Part shown: piece by piece, positions 50,287 to 58,511 of the stretch
Layout of the letters: each line of letters opens with the position of its first letter
Numbering within the stretch: the stretch's first letter is position 1
Source of the DNA: Microbacterium excoecariae
GTDB lineage: Bacteria > Actinomycetota > Actinomycetes > Actinomycetales > Microbacteriaceae
Length of the DNA stretch: 64,000 nt
Direction: 5' to 3'
NCBI RefSeq assembly: GCF_011326725.1
Contig: NZ_JAANCO010000001.1
Span: forward strand, 2,351,430 to 2,415,429
Notes under the pieces: model-generated
What the model was told of the DNA's origin: nothing
Databases searched by the model: none
What the model saw: only the letters and a program-made list of their open reading frames with translations
Translations under genes and position numbers: made by a program

Positions 50287-51072
50287 ATGACCACCAGCCC
50301 CCTCGCCCTCGTCACGGGCGGATCCTCCGGCATCGGCCTCGAGATCGCGAAGCAGCTCGCGGGCCGCGGCTACGACGTCGCGATCTCGGGCCAGAGCGAG
50401 CGCGTGTTCGCCGCGGCCGAGGAGCTCCGCGCGCTCGGCCAGGAGGCCTACCCCTTCCAGGCCGACCTCGGCACCTACGACGGCGTCGAGGCCTTCTGGG
50501 CCTTCGTGACCGCGCTCGGCCGCCCGGTCGAGGTCGCGGCGCTGAACGTCGGCATCAGCAAGGGCGGATCCTTCCTCGAGAACTCCCTCGAGGACGAGTT
50601 CCGCATCATCGCCATCAACATCACGGGCACCGTCCACCTCGCCAAGCGCGTCGTGCATCACATGGCGCCCCGGGGCGCGGGGCGGATCCTCGTCGTCTCG
50701 TCCGTGAGCGCCACGACGCCGACGCCCTACGAGACGGTCTACGGGCCGACGAAGGCGTTCGGGTACTCCTTCGCGGAGGGCCTCCGGGAGGAACTCATCG
50801 AGACGGGCATCTCCGTCACGGCGCTGCTGCCCGGCGCGACGAACAGCGACTTCCACGCGAACGCCGGGATGCACGACACGGTCTACGGCGACAACTCGTG
50901 GAAGAACGACAAGACCCTCGTGGCCCGGCAGGGCGTCGACGCGCTGTTCGCCGGCGACGATTTTGTCGTGGGCGGCGACGAGCGGACCCAGGAGGCCTAC
51001 CGCACGAACCGCGCCCTCCCCGAGGCGGAGAAGGCCGCCCGGCACGCGGAGGGCGCGAAGCCCCGGCGGTAG
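50287..51072 (+). CDS. SDR-family NAD(P)-dependent oxidoreductase
   Basis: 261 residues. The cofactor motif TGGSSGIG (10-17) and the catalytic Ser139, Tyr152 and Lys156 (VSSVSATTPTP, YGPTK) make this a complete classical SDR. ATG 50287 has AAGGAG four bases ahead. It is divergent from the XRE regulator, which probably represses it. The substrate cannot be read from sequence. Confidence 0.9.
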   Translation: MTTSPLALVTGGSSGIGLEIAKQLAGRGYDVAISGQSERVFAAAEELRALGQEAYPFQADLGTYDGVEAFWAFVTALGRPVEVAALNVGISKGGSFLENSLEDEFRIIAINITGTVHLAKRVVHHMAPRGAGRILVVSSVSATTPTPYETVYGPTKAFGYSFAEGLREELIETGISVTALLPGATNSDFHANAGMHDTVYGDNSWKNDKTLVARQGVDALFAGDDFVVGGDERTQEAYRTNRALPEAEKAARHAEGAKPRR

Positions 51073-51172
51073 CCCTCGGGCCCGGTGCGGCGCCACGACC
51101 AACGCTGGCGACCTCCCCCGCGCCACGCAGGCGCCGCGCGCCGTCCGCGCGACCGCCCACGACGCCGGCTCC

Positions 51173-52060
51173 TCACGCCCCCGCCAGCACCCCCACCACC
51201 CGCTCCGCCATCTGATCGGCCCCGAAGTGATCGTCCGCCGTGATCGCCACGACGGCGTCGCCCGAGAAGATGAGCATCTGCCCGTACGCGCCGTGCAGCC
51301 GCCACGCGTCTCCCGGCCCGCCCCAGCCGGCGAGCGCGTAGCGGCGGTACGGATCCGCGGACTCCTCCCGCACGAACCACGGCTCGTGGAGGGCGCGGAT
51401 CCACCCGGGCGAGACGAGCGACTCCCCCGCGTTCCGGATGAGGAGCCCGAGGCGCGCGAGCTCGGTGAGGCTGAGGGGCAGGCCCCCGCCGGCGACGATG
51501 TGCCCGTTCGGGCAGCGCTCCCACTCGACCGAGGGGATCCCGATTGGGTCGAACAGCCGCGCCTGCACAAAAGCCCCCACGTCGCCGACGACGGCGCCGA
51601 GCGCCCGCATCGCCGTGTACGTCGAGGCGTTGGAGTACTGGAACGCCCGCCCCTCGGTGGGGCGGGAGAGAAACTCGGCGGCGAGGTCGGGCCAGTCGGT
51701 CATGAGGGTCGGCGACCAGGGCAGGTCGACGCCGCTCGTCATGTTCAGCAGGTGCCGGGTCGTGACCTCGGAGGCGCCGGATCCGAGCCGCATCCCCGGC
51801 AGGTACTCGGCGACGGGCCGGTCGATGTCGAAGAGCCCCGCGTCGCTCGCGATTCCCGCGGCGATGACGCACACGCCCTTCGCCACCGACTGCACGTCGA
51901 CCCGGGCGTCCGGGACGGCGTCGAAGCGCGCGGTGTCGGATCCGACCCGCACGTGGATTCCCCGCGCGCCGAACCCGCCCTCCTCCACGAACGTCACGAG
52001 CGGGGCGAGGGCGCGGGCGGCGGGATCCATGGGGACGATTCTCGCAGGGGGCACCGACAT
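51173..52060 (-). CDS. Beta-lactamase-fold serine hydrolase (class C-like/esterase)
   Basis: 295 residues. The three active-site motifs of the beta-lactamase/DD-peptidase fold are present: Ser58-x-x-Lys61 (QSVAKG), Tyr142-x-Asn144 (QYSNAS) and His256-Gly (LHGAYG) in place of KTG, as in esterase-like members. There is no signal peptide, so it is probably a cytosolic esterase or amidase rather than an antibiotic-resistance enzyme. ATG 52060 has GAGGGG seven bases ahead; the internal ATG 52030 has no Shine-Dalgarno but would also keep the whole domain. Confidence 0.82.
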   Translation of the reverse strand: MSVPPARIVPMDPAARALAPLVTFVEEGGFGARGIHVRVGSDTARFDAVPDARVDVQSVAKGVCVIAAGIASDAGLFDIDRPVAEYLPGMRLGSGASEVTTRHLLNMTSGVDLPWSPTLMTDWPDLAAEFLSRPTEGRAFQYSNASTYTAMRALGAVVGDVGAFVQARLFDPIGIPSVEWERCPNGHIVAGGGLPLSLTELARLGLLIRNAGESLVSPGWIRALHEPWFVREESADPYRRYALAGWGGPGDAWRLHGAYGQMLIFSGDAVVAITADDHFGADQMAERVVGVLAGA

Positions 52061-52129
52061 CCGATCGCCCCTCGACCGCAGGCGCACCCCGCCGATAGCC
52101 TGGCCCCACATCCACGAGGGGGAGCAACG

Positions 52130-53080
52130 ATGCCGACGACAGTCACGCCCGAGACCTACATTCGCGCGGAGGTGGACGGCCGGTTCGCGGTCTTCCAGGA
52201 GCGGGCGGGGGGCGCGGTCAACGCGTTCTACCTGATCTCGCGCCCGGTGCCCACCCACGAGCAGCCGGTGGTGCGGATGAACCGCGACACGCTGTACGGC
52301 GGCGGCGTGATCGACACGGCCCGGGGCGCGCGCGTGTTCATCCCGGAGGCGCCGGACGGCCGGTACGTCTCGCTCATGGTGATCGACAACGATCACTACA
52401 CGGTGGGCGTGTTCCACGAGCCGGGCTGGCACGAGATCGACTCGCCGACGCGCTACTGCGTCGCCGTGCCGCGCGTCGAGCTGCACGACATGCGCGACGA
52501 GGAGGAGATCGCCGAGGTGCGGGAGATCCTGAACGCCTTCCGCATCGAGGCGGGGAGCGCGGATCCGTTCGTTCCGGCCGACTGGGACTACGCCTCGATG
52601 TTCGCGCTGCGGGCGGAGTACGAGAAGGAGTTCCGCACGTTCGCGCAGTACCCGGCCGAGTGGATGGGGCGCCGCGGCGAGGTCGACGAGGCCACGCGGC
52701 ACCTGGCGGTCGCGGGCGCGTGGGGCCTGTTTCCCGAGACCGAGGCCGTCTACATCAACTACACGGGCCCGGCCGACGCCACGAAGGGCTACTCGGCGAC
52801 GTACACCGTGCCGCCATGCGACGCGTTCTGGTCGATCGCGGTGTACGGCGACGACGCGTTCTTCCACTCGGACAACGCGACCCTCAGCCCCGCGACAACG
52901 CACATGAACGACGACGGCACGTTCACCGTGTATTTCGGATCCGCCGAGGTCGTCGGCGACAAGCCGAACCGCCTCGATATCTCGGACGGCTGGAACTTCC
53001 TGTTCCGCGTGTACCGGCCGCACGCGTCCGTGCTCGCCCGCGAGTACGTGCTGCCGGAGGTGACCGAGATCGCGGGCTGA
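52130..53080 (+). CDS. DUF1254/DUF1214 domain protein
   Basis: 316 residues. The N-terminal part (VVRMNRDTLYGGGVIDTARG, DNDHYTVGVFHEPG) fits DUF1254, and the C-terminal part (NYTGPADATKGYSATY, FWSIAVYG, FHSDN) fits DUF1214. The pair is widespread, and its biochemical function is not established. No signal peptide is present. GGGGGAG lies six bases before ATG 52130. It diverges from the serine hydrolase with only 69 bases between starts, so the two may share regulation. Confidence 0.85.
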   Translation: MPTTVTPETYIRAEVDGRFAVFQERAGGAVNAFYLISRPVPTHEQPVVRMNRDTLYGGGVIDTARGARVFIPEAPDGRYVSLMVIDNDHYTVGVFHEPGWHEIDSPTRYCVAVPRVELHDMRDEEEIAEVREILNAFRIEAGSADPFVPADWDYASMFALRAEYEKEFRTFAQYPAEWMGRRGEVDEATRHLAVAGAWGLFPETEAVYINYTGPADATKGYSATYTVPPCDAFWSIAVYGDDAFFHSDNATLSPATTHMNDDGTFTVYFGSAEVVGDKPNRLDISDGWNFLFRVYRPHASVLAREYVLPEVTEIAG

Positions 53081-53097
53081 GCGGGCGGCGGCGCGCC

Positions 53098-53994
53098 TCA
53101 GCCGCGCCGCCGCACCGCCCCGACCACGACCGCGCCCCAGCCGGCCACGGCGACGCCGGCGGCGATGAGCGCCCAGGGAGTGCCCACCCCGGCCGGCTCG
53201 GCGTTCGCGGCGGGCGCGTCGTCGACGCGCTCGGCGTGGACGAGCAGGCGGTGGGTGTTGATGCCGATGGGCGTGCAGGTGAGGAGCGTCAGCTGGTCGC
53301 GGCCCGCGGCCGGGCGCAGCGAATCGATGTCGGTCGGTTCGACGGTCTCGGATCCCGTGACGCGATAGGTGAGGCTCTCCCCCATCGTCTCCACGACGAT
53401 CTCGTCGCCCTCCTCAAGGTCCGCGAGCCGTGTGAACAGCTCGGCCTCGGGGAGCCCGCTGTGGCCCGTGAGGACGGCGTGCGTGCCGGATCCGCCGACG
53501 GGAAGCGACGTGCCGTACAGGTGGCCGATCCCGCGGCGGAGGGTCTCGTCGGTCGTGCCGTGGAACACGGGCAGGTCGACGCCGATCGCGGGGACGCGGA
53601 TCCGCGCCATAACGTCGTCGAGCGCCAGCTGATCGAGGTACGCGCGGGCGTCGGCGTCGACGGCGAGCTGCTCCACCCCCGGCGTGTTGCTGAACGGGTC
53701 GACGATCGGGCCGTCGGTGAGCGTGTCGTTGTAGGCGTCGGCGGCGGCGAGCGCGCGGTCGCGGTCGGCGTCCGTGAGGCCGGCCACGCGCTCGGAGTAG
53801 GAGGTCAGCGCCCCCGCCTCGCTGAGCGACGACACCCAGGTCGCCGCGGGCGGGTAGAGCATGAGGAGGACGCCCGCGAGCGCGAGCGTCGCGAGCCCCA
53901 CGCGTTGACGCACGACGCGACGGCGCGCGAGACGCCGCGCGGCGACGGCCCGTCGGGGCCGCCGCCGCGCGTCGTGCGTGGGGCTCAGGGTCAC
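53098..53994 (-). CDS. srtC: Class C (pilin-polymerising) sortase
   Basis: 298 residues. The catalytic triad is His178 (LTGHSG), Cys240 (LLTCTPIG) and Arg249 (THRLL). A lid motif Asp99-Pro-Phe (IVDPFSN) precedes the domain, as in class C sortases that plug their own site. There is an N-terminal membrane helix (33-50) after an Arg-rich lead, and a second helix near the C-terminus (272-293). It joins the shaft pilins encoded immediately upstream through Lys-Thr isopeptide bonds. The start is GTG 53994, overlapping the pilin stop (GTGA). Confidence 0.95.
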   Translation of the reverse strand: MTLSPTHDARRRPRRAVAARRLARRRVVRQRVGLATLALAGVLLMLYPPAATWVSSLSEAGALTSYSERVAGLTDADRDRALAAADAYNDTLTDGPIVDPFSNTPGVEQLAVDADARAYLDQLALDDVMARIRVPAIGVDLPVFHGTTDETLRRGIGHLYGTSLPVGGSGTHAVLTGHSGLPEAELFTRLADLEEGDEIVVETMGESLTYRVTGSETVEPTDIDSLRPAAGRDQLTLLTCTPIGINTHRLLVHAERVDDAPAANAEPAGVGTPWALIAAGVAVAGWGAVVVGAVRRRG

Positions 53995-55421
53995 GCGGCC
54001 TGCTCGGCGACGCGGGCGCGACGGCGAACGATGAGGTACGCGCCGGCGGCGAGGAGGAGCATGCCGAGGCCGCCGAGGACGATCGGCGACGCACCCATGC
54101 CACCGGTCATCGGCAGCATGAAGGCGGGCACCTGGCTGTTGGCGATGAGCTCGACCGTGGCGTTGGCGACGGATCCGGCGACGACGGTCACCTGGATCGG
54201 CGTCTCGTCAAGCTCGTACCCGGCGGGCGCCGCGGTCTCGACCAGCCAGTAGTCGCGCGAGTCGGCCTGGCCCGTGGCGAGCGACACGGTCGCCTGACCG
54301 GCCTCGTCCGTCTCGAGCGAGGCGACGGGCTCGGCGTCGGCGTTCTGCGCCGGGTCGACCGCGTACACGTCAAACGCGGCGCCCTCGAGAAGCTGGGTCT
54401 CGTCGCCCGCGGCGTGCTTGACGATCTGGAGCGCGCCCCACTTCGTGTCGACCTCGTTCGACTCGGTGCCGTTCGTGCGCTCCGGGTCGTTGATGAAGAC
54501 CGTGGCCGTGTTGGGAATGACGCCATCGCCGATGGAGAGAACCTCGGTGGAGAGGACGACGACGAGCTCGGCGCCCGCGCCCGCCGCGTTCGCGACGGCG
54601 GGGTCCACCTGGATGGTGACGGTGCCGTTCTCGCCCACGGCGGGTGCCGTCAGCGTGTAGTCCGTACCCTCGACGAGGGCGGTGCCGCCGAGCGAGACGG
54701 TGGCGGCCGAGAAGCCGAGGCGCGCGTCGAGCGTGTCGGTCACGGTGTAGTCGGTGTAGGTCGTGCCCTCGGGCAGGAGCGGGACGGCGCTGGTGATGGT
54801 CCAGTCGACGATGTCGCCCAGGACGACGGCGCTCGTGTCGTCGACGGCCTTGGTGATCGAGCTCAGCGCGTTCTTCGGGTAGACGTGCGGGGCGTAGTTC
54901 CACGCGCCGTCGCCCGCCGGCATCGGCAGGGTGACGAGGAAGGGCACGGCCGGCTGCACGATGGGGTTCGGGCCGGCGGCCGTCTCCGTCACGAGGTAGG
55001 CGCCGATCTCGACGTCGGGCGCGGCGAAGGTCGCGATGCCCTCCGCGTCGGTCGTCTCGGCGACGCCCGCCTCGAGCCCGTAGGCGTCGGGGTCGGCGAG
55101 CACGTCGGCGGCGGTGAGGCCGTCGAGCGTGTCCCACCCGGCGTTCGTGAGGAGGTCCACGGATCCGAGGCGCTGGACGGTGAACTCGACGCCCTCGAGC
55201 GCGTTGGCGTCCGCCGGAACGTCGATCTCAGTGCCGTCGTTCTCGCCGAGCGTGCCGTCGGGCTGCTCGTACTTGTGGATGGTGAGCGTCGGCTCGGCCT
55301 CGGGGTCGATGTTGCCGGGGCCGGCGGCGAACGCCGGGCCCGCGGCGAGCGCGAGGACCGCGGTCGCGGTGACGCCGGCGAGGGCCCGCCAGGCGCCGCG
55401 TGCGAGGGACTTCTCAGACAT
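53991..55421 (-). CDS. SpaA-type shaft pilin with LPMTG sorting signal
   Basis: 476 residues. Signal peptide (1-33), pilin motif HVYPKN with Lys183 as the acceptor for polymerisation, E-box LVETAAPAGYEL (catalytic Glu395 for the internal isopeptide bond), LPMTG at 436-440, a membrane helix and RRRAR tail. The middle region (205-325) looks like a D2/isopeptide-named domain and 330-425 like a SpaA/CnaB domain. It lies between the tip gene (43 bases upstream) and the sortase gene (overlap), a complete three-gene pilus operon. GAAGGA lies six bases before ATG 55421. Confidence 0.95.
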   Translation of the reverse strand: MSEKSLARGAWRALAGVTATAVLALAAGPAFAAGPGNIDPEAEPTLTIHKYEQPDGTLGENDGTEIDVPADANALEGVEFTVQRLGSVDLLTNAGWDTLDGLTAADVLADPDAYGLEAGVAETTDAEGIATFAAPDVEIGAYLVTETAAGPNPIVQPAVPFLVTLPMPAGDGAWNYAPHVYPKNALSSITKAVDDTSAVVLGDIVDWTITSAVPLLPEGTTYTDYTVTDTLDARLGFSAATVSLGGTALVEGTDYTLTAPAVGENGTVTIQVDPAVANAAGAGAELVVVLSTEVLSIGDGVIPNTATVFINDPERTNGTESNEVDTKWGALQIVKHAAGDETQLLEGAAFDVYAVDPAQNADAEPVASLETDEAGQATVSLATGQADSRDYWLVETAAPAGYELDETPIQVTVVAGSVANATVELIANSQVPAFMLPMTGGMGASPIVLGGLGMLLLAAGAYLIVRRRARVAEQAA

Positions 55422-55464
55422 GAAGGTTCCTTCTGGATGGGTGGGTGGTGTGATGCGGGGGGTG

Positions 55465-58269
55465 TCAGGCCCGTCGGCGCCAGGCGCGGAGGGCGGCGGC
55501 CGCGGCGATGAGGAGCACGAGCGCGCCTCCCGCGAGGTACGGCCAGGTTCCGGATCCGCCGGCGACCGGCAGGGTGATCTCGCGCTGCGGGTTGGCGATG
55601 GCGTCGGCGTGCACGTAGTCACGGTCGGCGCCCGTCAGGGTCGCAGTGAACGACGGCGCGGGGTCGGCGAGCGCGTAGCCGGGGGCGGCCGAGATCTCCG
55701 TCACCGTGTAGGTGCCCCAGTCGAGGCCCTCCACGAGGAAGGATCCCGTCTCGTCCGCGTCCTCAACGACGAGCGGGTCGTCGGCGGGGTGGTCGGGGCC
55801 GACGATCTGCCACGTGGAGCCCGCGAGCGGGGCCTGCGAGGCGCCGTCGGCGACCTTGGACCAGGCGATGGATCCGGGGATCCGCGCGTTGACGAGGCGG
55901 TACGTGTCGGTGTCGAGAGCCGCGACGGACACGGTCGTCTCGTCCACGTCCACCCACTCCTCACCGACGAGGCGCTGGAGGGTGGCGCGGTAGCCCGTCG
56001 GGCCCTCTTCGTCGATCGTGTAGTCGTGGTCGGGTCGGACGAGGACGGTGTTCTCGTCCGACGCCTCCTCGGCGCCCGCGATCTCTGCGCGGTCGAGGCC
56101 CGCGACTCCGGTGGCCGGGTCCGCGGACAGCGTCCAGTCGTCCGCGGTGTCGCCGCCGGGCAGCGGATCCGCCACGTGCTTGAGCAGCGTGAGGCTCGCC
56201 GTCTGGTTGACGGCCTCGCACTCGACGGAGGCCCCACTGGGCACGCTGATCGCGCCCTCGGCGCCCCCGACGTTCTCTCCGGTGATCACGTCGGTGCAGG
56301 ACCAAGATCCGGTCGACGCGGGGTACTGCAGCGGGCGGGTGCGCTCGTCCACCTGCACGTAGCGCGGGTCGCCGCCGGACTCGGACAGCACGTAGGTCGC
56401 GCCGGGGGTGACCTCGGCGGACGTGCCGGTCGTACCCGTCGGGCCGGGCTCGGCGCCCTCGGGGCCCGTGGCGGTGAGCGTCCACGAGGCCGGGTCGGCG
56501 TCACCGCCCTCCACGGTCTTCACGAGGCTGAGCGAGGCGGGCGCGGGCGTGTTGTAGATCGTGCAGCTGAGGCGCTCGCCCTGCGCGGCGCTGACGGAGA
56601 ATCCCGGCGCCGCCGGATCGTCCTCGCGCTCGGTCGTGACGCGGGTGGTGCTTCCCGAGGCGGTGCGGACGATGCACTCGCTACCGAGGTAGGCGTACCC
56701 AGACTGCTGGGCCTCGCGGACCTCGACGGTGGCCGTGCCCGAGGTGACGTTCAGCGGGTAGCTGACCGACCCGGTGCCGTCGTCCGTCGTGGTGCGCGTG
56801 GCGGGAGCGGGGACGGCGCCGGCCGTCGTGCTCGTGGCCGTGATGTCCCAGCCCGCGCCGGCGGGCTCGGCGTCGGCGGTGTCGCCGCCCTCGGGGACGA
56901 TCATCTTCGTGACGCTGAGCGACGAGGCGCACTGCGCCTGCACGAGGTCGGCGAGGGCGCGCCCGGCCTGGTTGACATCGGCGAGCTGGTAATAGTCGGC
57001 CGTGAGCGCGTTGTCCTGTGCGGCGTTGTACGCCTCGCCGCCCGAGATCGCCGCGAGGTTGAGGCCGGTCTGCGCGTCCGTGATGCCGGGGCCGACGCCT
57101 ACGGCGAGGACGCGCGTGCCCTGCGACTTCAGCACGTTGGCCGAGAAGATGCCGTTCTCGACCTCGCGAAAACGCGTGTAGTTGCCGGACCCGTTGACCG
57201 TGCTGCCTCCCGAGATGGCATCCGGCCCGTAGAGGGTCGGGTTGCCGTCGGTCAGGACGACGGCGACGTCGTAGTCGTTGAGCGCGCCGGTGGCCTGCGC
57301 GGGCGCGTAGAGGCCGCGATCCCAGTTGGTCCCGCCGCGGATGGCGGTCCCGGCCAGGGTCGGCGTCGTCCAATCGGCGTAGGTGCTCGTGAACGCGTCG
57401 GCGGCGGACTGCGTCGCGACGGAGCGCAGCGTCGGGTCGTTGGGCTGGGACGTGAGCGCGGGCGAGAGCGACCCGAAGGAGAACAGCGCCATGCGCGACG
57501 GCGTGCCCACGAGCGCGTTCGCGAGCGCGTCGGCCTGGTCCTTCAGCGGCTCGAGCGCCCCGTTGTTCGACACGGAGTTCGAGAGGTCGAGCACGAGGGC
57601 GACGTCCAGCCCGCACGTCAGGGGCAGGTTGGGGTTGACGCGGCGCTGCTGCCAGATGCCGCCGGAGGCGTCTCGGTCGTTGTTCGCATCGCGCCCGTTG
57701 CCGTCCCGTGTAGGCACCATGAAGGTGGTGTCCGTCGAGCGGTAGACGGTGTTCGACACGAGGGCGGGCGTACGGAAGACGTAGGGCGTCGCCTGGGATC
57801 CGGATCCGTCGCCGCTGCCCGTGCGGAGCGCCGCGCTCGCGACCCATCCGGTCGGTGCGCTCTGCTGCACGACCCAGAACTGCCGGTTGCGGTTCGCCTG
57901 GTTCGTTCCCGTGTTCGGGACCGTGAAGTTGCAGTCGCCTTGCGCGTCCGCGACGCAGCGGGCCCAGCCCGCACCGTCGCCCGCGACGCCGTCGGCGCGA
58001 GTGGTGGAGGGCCCGGTGGAGCCGCCCGTGCGCAGGTGCAGAACGACGCCGGCGAGCGGCGCGATGGTCGCGCCCCCGGTGCGGTCGCCGCCGGTCTTGA
58101 TCGTGACGACCGAGGTGGTGTTCGAGGCGGCCGGCACGGCGGCGACGGCCTCGTCGATGGGGGCGACCGCGCCGCCGAGCACGGCGGCCGCGAGGGCGGC
58201 CGCGAGCGACGTCGCGAGGACGCGCCGGCGAGTGAATGCGCGCGGGCGCCGGGAAGAAAGCAAGGGCAT
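55465..58269 (-). CDS. Pilus tip adhesin with von Willebrand A domain
   Basis: 934 residues. A signal peptide with a twin-arginine-like RRR (residues 14-16) precedes a vWA domain (about 222-450) with an intact MIDAS (Asp228-x-Ser230-x-Ser232 in LVLDLSNS and a later VVLTDGNP). Three to four CnaB/SpaA-like repeats follow (about 455-880; SLVKTVEG, LLKHVADP). The sorting motif is LPVAG (900-904), not LPXTG, then a helix and WRRRA. A vWA tip with a divergent motif is typical of tip pilins added once by the pilin sortase. First gene of the pilus operon. Confidence 0.92.
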   Translation of the reverse strand: MPLLSSRRPRAFTRRRVLATSLAAALAAAVLGGAVAPIDEAVAAVPAASNTTSVVTIKTGGDRTGGATIAPLAGVVLHLRTGGSTGPSTTRADGVAGDGAGWARCVADAQGDCNFTVPNTGTNQANRNRQFWVVQQSAPTGWVASAALRTGSGDGSGSQATPYVFRTPALVSNTVYRSTDTTFMVPTRDGNGRDANNDRDASGGIWQQRRVNPNLPLTCGLDVALVLDLSNSVSNNGALEPLKDQADALANALVGTPSRMALFSFGSLSPALTSQPNDPTLRSVATQSAADAFTSTYADWTTPTLAGTAIRGGTNWDRGLYAPAQATGALNDYDVAVVLTDGNPTLYGPDAISGGSTVNGSGNYTRFREVENGIFSANVLKSQGTRVLAVGVGPGITDAQTGLNLAAISGGEAYNAAQDNALTADYYQLADVNQAGRALADLVQAQCASSLSVTKMIVPEGGDTADAEPAGAGWDITATSTTAGAVPAPATRTTTDDGTGSVSYPLNVTSGTATVEVREAQQSGYAYLGSECIVRTASGSTTRVTTEREDDPAAPGFSVSAAQGERLSCTIYNTPAPASLSLVKTVEGGDADPASWTLTATGPEGAEPGPTGTTGTSAEVTPGATYVLSESGGDPRYVQVDERTRPLQYPASTGSWSCTDVITGENVGGAEGAISVPSGASVECEAVNQTASLTLLKHVADPLPGGDTADDWTLSADPATGVAGLDRAEIAGAEEASDENTVLVRPDHDYTIDEEGPTGYRATLQRLVGEEWVDVDETTVSVAALDTDTYRLVNARIPGSIAWSKVADGASQAPLAGSTWQIVGPDHPADDPLVVEDADETGSFLVEGLDWGTYTVTEISAAPGYALADPAPSFTATLTGADRDYVHADAIANPQREITLPVAGGSGTWPYLAGGALVLLIAAAAALRAWRRRA

Positions 58270-58353
58270 GTGAGGTCGGCTCCGGGTCGCCGTGAGAGGG
58301 GGCGTCCCGAAGTTATGACCTGGCTGAACGGGGATCCTACGAGGTTCGCGTGA

Positions 58354-58434
58354 TTCCCGTGGGGCCTACGGGGAACAACACGTAGACGGTGGGCCTCCCC
58401 CGTGGCGCGCACGGATACGGGGGCGATACGGGGG
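58354..58434. promoter_or_regulatory. TACGGGG repeats in the pilus operon promoter region
   Basis: TTCCCGT (58354-58360) and ACGGGGAA (58368-58375) form an imperfect inverted repeat, and GATACGGGGG occurs twice 11 bases apart (58414, 58425). All lie in the 242 bases upstream of the pilus operon. CTACGGGGAA (58366-58375) recurs in the LuxR/AraC intergenic region at 61550. Confidence 0.4.
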
Positions 58435-58511
58435 TGGCCCCAGGCGCGCGCGAGCGCGACGGCGATCTCCACGGCGCGTCTGGGCGCGTCGTGAGGAAGG
58501 GCGACCGGGCG

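Noticed and set aside
46431..50333. A 1,300-codon minus-strand open frame opposite lacI, alpha-xylosidase and the SDR region
   Set aside because: It is low-complexity Arg-rich sequence in the mirror frame of three genes with intact catalytic motifs.
51087..51137. Terminator from GCGGCGCC and GGCGCCGC between the SDR and serine hydrolase genes
   Set aside because: The 8-bp arms are separated by about 35 bases, too weak and long-looped to call.
51173..52060. Antibiotic-resistance beta-lactamase
   Set aside because: No signal peptide, and HG replaces KTG in the third motif; an esterase-like hydrolase is more likely.
55114..58353. A 1,079-codon plus-strand open frame opposite the pilus genes
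   Set aside because: Antisense shadow with GRRVR-type composition; the minus strand encodes signal peptide, MIDAS and sorting motifs.
58414..58434. CRISPR-like or VNTR array from the tandem GATACGGGGG
   Set aside because: Only two copies 11 bases apart with no spacer pattern; kept as a possible regulatory repeat.
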